Assembly (NCBI GenBank): GCA_032622095.1
Contig: CP136067.1
Location: 136,403,990-136,467,989 of the forward strand
DNA from: Siphonodentalium dalli
Taxonomy: Eukaryota; Mollusca; Scaphopoda; Gadilida; Siphonodentaliidae
Reading direction: 5' to 3'
Length of the DNA stretch: 64,000 nt
Position numbers and translations under genes: made by a program. Each line of letters opens with the position of its first letter. Position 1 is the first letter of the stretch. Under the pieces are notes generated by a model. The model saw only the letters and a list, made by a program, of their open reading frames with translations. It was not told the origin of the DNA and did not search any database. This document shows, in pieces, positions 13,630-24,000 of this stretch.

Positions 13630-13904
13630 ATTTATGGAAATCGCTTTGTTTTCGAGATAAATGTTTGAACCGCGTCAAATATTTTAATATTTTTACGACG
13701 ACTGAGTTCCTGTGTTTCACACAAAACAGTATTTCTGATAAAAATAACAATTGGTATGGCGTATAGAAGTTCAGTCCTAGGACCATTGTATTCAGGACAA
13801 TCCAATAAGTAATGATGTGCTGTTTCTATTTTGCCATATTGACAGAGAGGGGACGTTTTAACGTGATTACTCAATAGGTCATAGTCCAAGCTATTGCATT
13901 TCAA
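13630..13904 (-). pseudogene. LINE 3'-terminal coding fragment (finger and C-terminal helix)
   Basis: The minus strand shows TSPLCQYGKIETAHHYLLDC followed by PEYNGPR. This is the common finger pattern found after the reverse transcriptase of many animal LINEs, with one expected cysteine replaced (CQYG for CxCG). A downstream piece, IKIFDAVQTFISKTKRF, is typical of the C-terminus of these proteins. Frameshifts separate the two. It is a 5'-truncated dead copy inside gene 2 intron 1. Confidence 0.7.
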
Positions 13905-13959
13905 TCTTAAGCGAAAATTGTGCGCTTGTGATATGCGACACTTGCTGTGGTAATAGTAA

Positions 13960-14580
13960 ATAAATTGTGTTGTTGTTGTTGTTGTAATTTGGGGTCTGGA
14001 AGCCCGAACACGTCTTTAATCACGTAAGCAATGTCCCGGGGCTCAATTTTCAGCAAACGAGTTATGTTGGGTCCCATTATGATCAATTGGGAAATTTGGT
14101 AAAGTTCATAACAAACATATGTAATTTTTCGACAAAAAACGTGTTTGGGGGAGGGATATCTAAAATCCATTATTTCTCAAAATGTTCTAAATTTCTGTTA
14201 ACTTCTTTCTACATTTGCTTGGCAGATAACTGCTACATCATACGGATTAAATATATTGGCATTACAGCAATACCGATTTGAATTATAATGTTTGAAAATG
14301 AATATGTTTGTGAAAAAGAGCGATATTTCAGCAAAAAATAAATGTTTCGGCTCCAAATGGCAGGAAAATATAAATTAGCCAAAACTTTTTTCAAATCAAG
14401 TAGAGGTATGGTATAATATAGTAATTTCAACCCCAACAATATTGGCAAATAGGTTAGGACATAGCCACATGTCTCGCTTTACCAAAATCGTTAATTTCTG
14501 AAAAAAGTCACTGGTGTGTATCGTTCGTCGTCGATTTGACAATAGCCACCACCAATTCCGTTAATTTTCACTATCATTTT
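13960..14580. repeat. Dispersed repeat, copy in block B
   Basis: Same landmarks and orientation as 8190-8790, including GTTGTAATTTGGGGTCTGG and CCGTTAATTTTCACTATC. It follows the LINE fragment, as in block A. A short piece near 14735-14770 (ACCATTTCTGACTATGG, then TTTTCTTGT) recurs at 41040-41070 and 59680-59702. Confidence 0.7.
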
Positions 14581-14829
14581 CGTCAAGAGTATACATTTCT
14601 CTTTAAAAAAAGTTGGTTTCAACTTGTTCTACCGTGGGTATGGGTATCTCGAAAACTAGAGCTCTTTTTCAATTTGGCCGCTGCACTAATAATTTTATAT
14701 TATAATCTATATTTATGGCTAATAATATGATCTTGGTGGTGTTACCATTTCTGACTATGGTTTTCTTGTACATACTTGTTCTAAGAGTATGGTATGCAGC
14801 CCGGGAGGTGACATGGTAAATATTTTTTA

Positions 14830-15012
14830 TAATCCATGCGCACGGATTAGTAATCCGTGCTCACGAAATAACAATCCGTGCGCACGAATTAATAATCCGT
14901 GCGCACAAATTAATAATCCGTGCGCACGGAATAGTAATCCGTGCGCACGAAATAACAATACGTGCGCAGGATTAATCCGTGCGCACGAATTAATAATCCG
15001 TGCGCACGGTTT
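14830..15012. repeat. 21 bp array of GTGCGCAC palindromes (left)
   Basis: Nine copies of a GTGCGCAC-type core, some mutated (ATGCGCAC, GTGCTCAC, GTGCGCAG), are spaced by 13 bp AT-rich spacers such as GAATTAATAATCC and GAAATAACAATCC. The period is about 21 bp. The spacers recur, so this is not a CRISPR. The same array occurs inverted at 16647-16810. Confidence 0.85.
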
Positions 15013-15119
15013 AACATATATAAATACTGTGCTATCGGTAATTCAGTCAAAATGTCCTCACGCCTGCGGACTCCTTTACAACGCAGTTGCGACAACAAAT
15101 TATACATGAGAGTACGCTT

Positions 15120-16470
15120 GATACGTGGATGGTTCCTGGGGGGGGGGGGGGGGTTATGCGACCGTATGCCATTAGGGCTTACTTAGTTACTAACAAATTA
15201 TATTGGGCTGTGGTGTCGACGTGGGCTCACGAATGGAGTATTTACCTATATGGACCGTGGTGACTAGTGTGCCCCCGCTCGTGTGTAAGCCAGTTCCGGA
15301 CTGTACATGCATATACATATATATGACCCGGGATGCTACGTGATGCTCAATGATAGTTTGCCAGTATACTTCACTCTAAAGTATACATACATAATGGATC
15401 GTTGCGCAGTGACGGCTGCACCATGCCGATATGATATCAGGAATGGCGGAAATGGAATGTAGGATACCTTAAGGAGTCATCGGGCACAAATCGAATTTTA
15501 TCAGTAGAATAAAGGTTCAAGCTGTTATTGACAAATTGTCCAATTGTTGAAAGCAGCTGAATAATTAGTTCAACAATACACGACGAATGTTTTCGCAGAT
15601 TATTTGCCTAACTTCTCTATTATCCTGATGTTATCCGCTCTCCCAATACGCCATGGTTGTTATTTATGTAAGATGTCGTGTCTTTTAGTTCGTTCGACGC
15701 CAATATCACGTCTAAATCACTCTGATTTCAGTGATTTTATCGAAATAAAAATGTCTGCATAAATCCGCCACAAAATGGCGAGACAATAATTTGAGTGATA
15801 AAGCAGGTACTTAACCCCGGGAAATTACGTACTCGTCATTATACGTACCGACCCGATTAACACAGAATGAATGCGAAATTATATACATATTAAATATCAG
15901 CAGAGTAAGATTCAGTCATACTGTATGGAGTCATTGCAGTATATAATATGTCGCCGATAAATATACTATTGAGTTTTGACGGCATGACTGAATCACGAAA
16001 ATATTAACCTTAGTAACTAAGGTGTGACTAAGGTCAAACTTAGTTACTTTTGGTTATGCTAGTCAAAAATTACTAAGTTACGGGTTGACTAAGGCTATGA
16101 CTAAGTTTTTTGTTCAGTGCTCTTCCGCAAGACTAAATTCTGAAAACAGGCATCAGTATATGTAGTTTTGTGGAAAATGGAATGAGGGTCAATTAGGGAA
16201 GGAGGTGGGGGGGGGGGGGGGGCTAAAGTGCATTTCATGGCTTGAATTGAATACAATAGACCCATGTGTATGCCAGTTCCGGACTGAACAGTGTTTACAT
16301 GTACGTGCGTATAGATGTGACCCGCGGTGCCTTGTGGTCACGGAGAGTATGAGTATCCCAATTTCCTTAACTCTATAATATAGATACTCATATATGGATC
16401 GTTGTGCAGTGGTGGTTCCACCATGCGATATGGCAGGTATGGCATTGAAACAATAGCTTTTGGTCCACCC
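15120..16470. repeat. Diverged direct duplication, each copy opened by a poly-G tract
   Basis: The segment 15138-15460 and the segment 16206-16460 share, in order, a long poly-G run, AAGCCAGTTCCGGACTG / TGCCAGTTCCGGACTG, TATGACCCGGGATGC / TGTGACCCGCGGTGC, and ATGGATCGTTGCGCAGTG / ATGGATCGTTGTGCAGTG. They are about 1 kb apart and lie between the two inverted GTGCGCAC arrays. No coding sequence is recognised. Confidence 0.65.
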
Positions 16471-16646
16471 CACCTGTTAACCACACCCGTACCACAAACA
16501 TGCCATGTCAGGAGCTCGCCAAGTAAAACTCATCATAGGGCGACGATGGGTTATTAGTCAACGATGGTATTATGTTCAATTCAACATATAACGAAGACAC
16601 TTTATCCCCATTGACTTTCCTTGGGAAATGCAAGGGGGATTGTTAA

Positions 16647-16810
16647 TCCGTGCGCACGGATTGTTATTTCGTGCGCACGGATTATTAATTCGTGCGCACG
16701 GATTATTAATTCGTGCGCACGGATTATTAACTCGTGCGCACGGATTACTATTCCGTGCGCACGGATTAATAATTCGTGCGCACGGATTGTTATTTCGTGC
16801 GCACGCGGAT
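16647..16810. repeat. 21 bp array of GTGCGCAC palindromes (right, inverted)
   Basis: Eight perfect GTGCGCAC cores lie at a 21 bp period, with the spacers of the left array in reverse complement. It lies in gene 2 intron 1, about 460 bp from exon 1. The two arrays may be the ends of one ~2 kb element. Confidence 0.85.
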
Positions 16811-17266
16811 TATTATTCCTACATTCTTACATTCCAACTAGTACCCTGCCCTCTATCACACGTGATATACATACATCTATACACACCACATACCTATAGA
16901 TATACACATACATCAAATTAATTAAACAAAATCTGAGATAACTTCCTCATAGTGAGCACAGAACAATTCACTCTTTAACAAAGAATGAATCAGGTACGTG
17001 CTTATTGTGAGCTGTTGCTTCGTAATATGCATGAAACAATCTCATGGTGTCTATACACCCGTTCCAAAAGCAGGACGTATACTCGCGGGGTAATTGTGGG
17101 GTAAAATTATATGAAAAACAAATAACTGAAGTTTCGGGAAGAAGACGGTGGAGAGAAAAAAGTAAAATGGTTGATAAAGGACGACAATGCACTAAATTAG
17201 ACGCAATACAGATAATGGGTCGTTTGCTGCATGGAAATACAACAGTTGTGTAACAGCTATACTTAC

Positions 17267-17303
17267 TGCACATTATTATGGTTAAGACTTTTATCGACGT
17301 CAT
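17267..17303 (-). CDS. Gene 2, exon 1: start codon and first half of signal peptide
   Basis: The ATG at 17303-17301 begins MTSIKVLTIIMC plus one nucleotide. It is followed by a strong donor GTAAGTATAG (17266-17257). One nucleotide of overhang exactly complements the two-nucleotide entry of the exon at 2457-2670. The junction codon is Thr. Joined, the first 20 residues form a classical signal peptide: a lysine at position 5, then the hydrophobic stretch VLTIIMC-T-FVAVVNA, with V and A at -3 and -1. The link spans 14.6 kb of repeats. It rests on phase, donor strength and signal-peptide continuity, not on transcript evidence. Confidence 0.7.
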
Positions 17304-17437
17304 GTTGCAACTATCCCGTATGGAGGTACGTATTATTCCACACTAAATATTTTACCCAGAACTCTTCCGCACAATTTATCTGAAAATCTCGGTATATGCA
17401 ACTTCAGGAATGAACGGAACTCCGTCAGCTGTACGCC

Positions 17438-17463
17438 GGTATATATATAATAAAACCCGCCCC
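17438..17463 (-). promoter_or_regulatory. Candidate core promoter of gene 2 (TATA and GC box)
   Basis: Upstream of the gene 2 ATG, the minus strand has a GGGGCGGG box (17463-17456) followed by TATATATA (17449-17440). The TATA lies about 137 bp before the ATG, which would allow a 5' UTR of roughly 105-110 nt. Inference from sequence only. Confidence 0.45.
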
Positions 17464-17704
17464 ATCGACCATGCTTAATTGACCAGAAGTACAGCATGCG
17501 CTCTCGAGATCCATCGATTCATTCAAATACGTAAATTACACTTATTATACAATTAAATTGCTGCACATATTCTATGGGCGCTCTATCGACGTTTATGCGA
17601 CAGTACATATTTATTGTGGAAGCCCAGGTAGCGAAAAATGGAGCTGTCTGATTTGATGTATATGACGCGATACAGTGTATGGCGTCATTTCGGCCCATGT
17701 GCAG

Positions 17705-17783
17705 TTTAATGATGATGATGATTCTGGTTATGATAATTATGATACTGGATAATGATGGTGGTGATGATGATGACGATACTAAT

Positions 17784-17818
<35 letters not shown>

Positions 17819-18008
17819 CGGTAGTAATAATGATGATGATTATGATGATGATTCTGGTTATGATAATTATGATACTGGATAATGATGGTGGCGGTGGTGA
17901 TGGTGATGATGATAATACTGATGACGATGATGATGATGGTGATGATGATGGTGGTGGTAATGATGATGATGATGATTCTGGTTATGATAATTATGATACT
18001 GGATAATG
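17705..18008. repeat. GAT-rich microsatellite with three longer repeat copies
   Basis: Runs of GAT/GGT triplets are interrupted three times by ATTCTGGTTATGATAATTAT followed by GATACTGGATAATGATGGTG, about 126-135 bp apart. Reading frames rich in Asp/Gly or Met result. They are low-complexity artefacts. The tract directly precedes the 42 bp minisatellite. Confidence 0.85.
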
Positions 18009-18044
18009 ATGGTGACGTATGGAACCCTTCAGCTGCCTTATGTG

Positions 18045-21000
18045 GTGTTTCGCCATTATGTGAGGTCGTCTCGTCATGATATAAAGTCGTGTGGCCATTA
18101 TGTGAGGTCGCCTCGTCATGATATAAAGTCGTTTGGCCAGTACGTGAGGTCGTCTCGTGATGATATAAAGTCGTTTGGCCATTATGTGAGGTCGCCTCGT
18201 CATGATATAAAGTCGTGTGGCCATTTTGTGAGGTCGTCTCGTCATGATATAAAGTCGTTTGGCCATTATGTGAGGTCGTATCATCATGATATAAAGTCGT
18301 GTGGCCATTATGTGAGGTCGACTCGTCTTGATATAAAGTCGTTTGGCCATTATGTGAGGTCGTATCATCATGATAAAAAGTCGTTTGGCCATCATGTGAG
18401 GTCGCCTCGTCATGATATAAAGTCGTGTGGCCATTATGTGAGATCGCCTCGTCATCATATTAAGTCGATTGGCCATTACGTGAGGTCGCCTCGTCATGAT
18501 ATAAAGTCGTTTGGCCATTATGTGAGGTCGTCGCGTCATCATATTAAGTCGTGTCGCCAGTATGTGAGGTCGTCTCGTCATGATATAAAGTCGTTTGGCC
18601 ATTATTTGAGGTCGCCTCGTCATGATATAAAGTCGTTTGGCCATTATGTGAGGTCGTCTCGTCATGATATAAAGTCGTTTGGCCATTATGTGAGGTCGTC
18701 GCGTCATCATATTAAGTCGTGTCGCCAGTATGTGAGGTCGTCTCGTCATGATATAAAGTCGTTTGGCCATTATTTGAGGTCGCCTCGTCATGATATAAAG
18801 TCGTTTGGCCATTATGTGAGGTCGTCTCGTCATGATATAAAGTCGTTTGGCCATTATGTGAGGTCGTATCATCATGATAAAAAGTCGTTTGGCCATCATG
18901 TGAGGTCGCCTCGTCATGATATAAAGTCGTGTGGCCATTATGTGAGATCGCCTCGTCATCATATTAAGTCGATTGGCCATTACGTGAGGTCGCCTCGTCA
19001 TGATATAAAGTCGTTTGGCCATTATGTGAGGTCGTCGCGTCATCATATTAAGTCGTGTCGCCAGTATGTGAGGTCGTCTCGTCATGATATAAAGTCGTTT
19101 GGCCTGTATGTGAGGTCGTCTCGTCATGATATAAAGTCGTTTGGCCATTATTTGAGGTCGCCTCGTCATGATATAAAGTCGTTTGGCCATTATGTGAGGT
19201 CGTCTCGTCATGATATAAAGTCGTTTGGCCATTATGTGAGGTCGTCGCGTCATCATATTAAGTCGTGTCGCCAGTATGTGAGGTCGTCTCGTCATGATAT
19301 AAAGTCGTTTGGCCATTATTTGAGGTCGCCTCGTCATGATATAAAGTCGTTTGGCCATTATGTGAGGTCATCTCGTCATGATATAAAGTCGGTTGGCCAT
19401 TATGTGAGGTCGCCTCGTCATGATATAAAGTCGTTTGGCCATTATGTGAGGTCGCCTCGTCATGATATAAAGTCGTTTGGCCAGTATGTGAGGTCGCCTC
19501 GTCATGATATAAAGTCGTTTGGTCATTATGTGAGGTCGCCTCGTCATGATATAAAGTCGTTTGGCCAGTATGTGAGGTCGTCTCGTCATGATATAAAGTC
19601 GTTTGGCCAGTATGTTAGGTCGTCTCGTCATGATATAAAGTCGTTTGGCCATTATGTGAGGTCGTCTCGTCATGATATAAAGTGGTTTGGCCATTATGTG
19701 AGGTCATCTCGTCATGATATAAAGTCGTTTGGCCAGTATGTGAGGTCGTCTCGTCATGATATAAAGTCGTTTGGCCAGTATGTGAGGTCGCCTCGTCATG
19801 ATATAAAGTCGTTTGGCCATTATGTGAGGTCGCCTCGTCATGATATATAGTCGTTTGGCCATTATGTGAGGTCATCTCGTCATGAAATAAAGTCGTTTGG
19901 CCATTATGTGAGGTCGCCTCGTCATGATATAGAGTCGTTTGGCCAGTACGTGAGATCGTCTCGTCATGATATAAAGTCGTTTGGCCATTATGTGAGGTCG
20001 TCTCGTCATGATATAAAGTCGTTTGGCCATTATGTGAGGTCGTCGCGTCATGATATAAAGTCGTTTGGCCAGTATGTTAGGTCATCTCGTCATGATATAA
20101 AGTCGTTTGGCCAGTATGTGAGGTCATCTAGTCATGATATAAAGTCGTTTGGCCATTATGTGAGGTCGCCTCGTCATGATATAAAGTCGTTTGGTCATTA
20201 TGTGAGGTCGCCTCGTCATGATATAAAGTCGTTTGGCCTGTATGTGAGGTCGTCTCGTCATGATATAAAGTCGTTTGGCCATTATGTGAGGTCGCCTCGT
20301 CATGATATAGAGTCGTTTGGCCAGTACGTGAGATCGTCTCGTCATGATATAAAGTCGTTTGGCCTGTATGTGAGGTCGCCTCGTCATGCTATAAAGTCGT
20401 GTGGCCATTATATGAGGACGCCTCGTCATGATATAAAGTCATTTGGCCAGTACGTGAGGTCATCTCGTCATGATATATGGTCGTATGGCCATTATGTGAG
20501 GTCGTCTGGTCATGATATAAAGTCCATGGGCCATTATGTGAGGTCGTCGCGTCATGATATAAAGTCGTTTGGCCAGTATGTTAGGTCATCTCGTCATGAT
20601 ATAAAGTCGTTTGGCCAGTATGTGAGGTCATCTAGTCATGATATAAAGTCGTTTGGCCATTATGTGAGGTCGTCGCGTCATCATATAAAGTCGGTTGGCC
20701 AGTACGTGAGGTCATCTCGTCATGATATAAAGTCGTTTGGCCAGTATGTGAGGTCGACTCGTCATGATATAAAGTCGTGTGGCCATTATACGAGGACGCC
20801 TCGTCATGATATAAAGTCATTTGGCCAGTACGTGAGGTTTTCTCGTCGTGATATAAAGTCGTTTGGCTATTATGTGAGGTCGCCTCGTCATGATATAAAG
20901 TCGTGTGGCCATTATGTGAGGTCGTCTCGTCATGATATAAAGTGGTTTGGTCATTATGTGAGGTCGCCTCGTTATGATATAAAGTCGTTTGGCCAGTATG

Positions 21001-24000
21001 TGAGGTCATCTCGCCATGATATAAAGTCGTTTGGCCATTATGTGAGGTCGCCTCGTCATGATATAAAGTCGTTTGGCCATTATGTGAGGTCGCCTCGTCA
21101 TGATATAAAGTCGTTTGGCCATTATGTGATGTCGCCTCGTCATGATATAAAGTCGTTTGGCCAGTATGTGATGTCGCCTCGTCATGATATAAAGTCGTTT
21201 GGCCAGTATGTGAGGTCGCCTCGTCGTGATATAAAGTCGTTTGGCCATTATGTGATGTCGCCTCGTCATGATATAAAGTCGTTTGGCCATTATGTGAGGT
21301 CGCCTCGTCATGATATAAAGTCGTTTGGCCAGTATGTGAGGTCGCCTCGTCATGATATAAAGTCGTTTGGCCAGTATGTGAGGTCGCCTCGTCATGATAT
21401 AAAGTCGTTTGGCCAGTATGTGAGGTCATCTCGTCATGATATAAAGTCGTTTTCCCATTATGTGAGGTCGCCTCGTCATGATATAAAGTCGTTTGGCCAG
21501 TATGTGAGGTCGTCTCGTCATGATATAAAGTGGTTTGGCCAGTATGTGAGGTCGCCTCGTCATTATATAAAGTGGTTTGGCCAGTATGTGAGGTCGCCTC
21601 GTCATGATATAACGTCGTCTGGCCAGTATGTGAGGTCGCCTCGTCATGATATAAAGTCGTTTGGCCATTATGTGATGTCGTCTCGCCATGATATAAAGTC
21701 GTTTGGCCAGTATGTGAGGTCGCCCCGTCATGATATAAAGTCGTTTGGCCAGTATGTGAGGTCGTCTCGTCATGATATAAAGTCGTTTGGCCTGTATGTG
21801 AGGTCGCCTCGTCATAAAATAAAGTCGTTTGGCCAGTATGTGATGTCGCCTCGTCATGATATAAAGTCGTTTGGCCAGTATGTGAGGTCGCCTCGTCATG
21901 ATATAAAGTCGTTTGGCCAGTATGTGAGGTCATCCCGTCATGATATAAAGTCGTTTGGCCAGGATGTGAGGTCATCTCGTCGAAATATAATGTCGTTTGG
22001 CCAGTATGTGAGGTCATCTCGTCATGATATAAAGTCGTTTGGCCAGTATGTGAGGTCGTCTCGTCATGATATAAAGTCGTTTGGCCTGTATGTGAGGTCG
22101 CCTCGTCATAAAATAAAGTCGTTTGGCCAGTATGTGATGTCGCCTCGTCATGATATAAAGTCGTTTGGCCAGTATGTGAGGTCGCCTCGTCATGATATAA
22201 AGTCGTTTGGCCAGTATGTGAGGTCATCCCGTCATGATATAAAGTCGTTTGGCCAGTATGTGAGGTCATCTCGTCATGATATAATGTCGTTTGGCCAGTA
22301 TGTGAGGTGATCTCGTCGTGATATAAAGTCGTTTGGCCATTATGTGAGGTCGTCTCGTCATGATATAAAGTCATTTGGCCAGTATGTGAGGTCGTCTCGT
22401 CGTGATATAAAGTCGTTTGGCCATTATCTGAGGTCGCCTCGTCATCATATAAAGTCGTTTGGCCATTATGTGAGGTCGTCTCGTCATGATATAAAGTGGT
22501 TTGGCCATTATGTGAGGTCGCCTCGTCATGATATAAAGTCGTTTGGCCATTATGTGAGGTCGCCTCGTCATGCTATAAAGTCGTTTGGCCAGTATGTGAG
22601 TTCATCTCGTCATGATATAAAGTCGTTTGGCCAGGATGTGAGGTCGTCTCGTCATGATATAAAGTCGTTTGGCCAGTATGTGAGTTCATCTCGTCATGAT
22701 ATAAAGTCGTTTGGCCAGGATGTGAGGTCGTCTCGTCATGATATAAAGTCGTTTGGCCAGGATGTGAGGTCGTCTCGTCATGATATAAAGTCGTTTGGCC
22801 AGTATGTGAGGTCGTCTCGTCATGATATAAAGTCGTTTGGCCAGAATGTGAGGTCATCTCGTCGAAATATAATGTCGTTTGGCCAGTATGTGAGGTCATC
22901 TCGTCATGATATAAAGTCGTTTGGCCAGTATGTGAGGTCGTCTCGTCATGATATAAAGTCGTTTGGCCAGAATGTGAGGTCATCTCGTCGAAATATAATG
23001 TCGTTTGGCCAGTATGTGAGGTCATCTCGTCATGATATAAAGTCGTTTGGCCAGTATGTGAGGTCGTCTCGTCATGATATAAAGTGGTTTGGCCAGTATG
23101 TGAGGTCGTCTCGTCATGATATAAAGTCGTTTGGCCAGTATGTGAGGTCGCCTCGTCATTATATAAAGTGGTTTGGCCAGTATGTGAGGTCGCCTCGTCA
23201 TTATATAAAGTGGTTTGGCCAGTATGTGAGGTCGCCTCGTCATTATATAAAGTGGTTTGGCCAGTATGTGAGGTCGCCTCGTCATGATATAAAGTGGTTT
23301 GGCCAGTATGTGAGGTCGCCTCGTCATGATATAAAGTGGTTTGGCCAGTATGTGAGGTCGCCTCGTCATGATATAAAGTCGTTTGGCCAGTATGTGAGGT
23401 CGCCTCGTCATGATATAAAGTCGTTTGGCCAGTATGTGAGGTCGCCTCGTCATGATATAAAGTCGTTTGGCCAGTATGTGAGGTCGCCTCGTCATGATAT
23501 AAAGTGGTTTGGCCAGTATGTGAGGTCGTCTCGTCATGATATGAAGTGGTTTGGCCAGTATGTGAGGTCGCCTCGTCATGATATAAAGTCGTTTGGCCAG
23601 TATGTGAGGTCGCCTCGTCATGATATAAAGTCGTTTGGCCAGTATGTGAGGTCGCCTCGTCATTATATAAAGTGGTTTGGCCAGTATGTGAGGTCGTCTC
23701 GTCATGATATGAAGTGGTTTGGCCAGTATGTGAGGTCGCCTCGTCATTATATAAAGTGGTTTGGCCAGTATGTGAGGTCGCCTCGTCATTATATAAAGTG
23801 GTTTGGCCAGTATGTGAGGTCGCCTCGTCATTATATAAAGTGGTTTGGCCAGTATGTGAGGTCGCCTCGTCATGATATAAAGTCGTTTGGCCAGTATGTG
23901 AGGTCGCCTCGTCATTATATAAAGTCGTGTGGCCAGTATGTGAGGTCATCTCGTCATGATATAAAGTCTTTTGGCCAGTATGTGAGGTCGTCTCGTCATG

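Noticed and set aside
14830-16810. CRISPR-like array from regularly spaced repeats
   Set aside because: The spacers repeat and are AT-rich variants of one sequence. The context is eukaryotic with no cas genes.
17679-18079. Asp/Gly- or Met-rich small proteins
   Set aside because: Direct translation of GAT/GGT microsatellite in three frames. No conserved start or domain.
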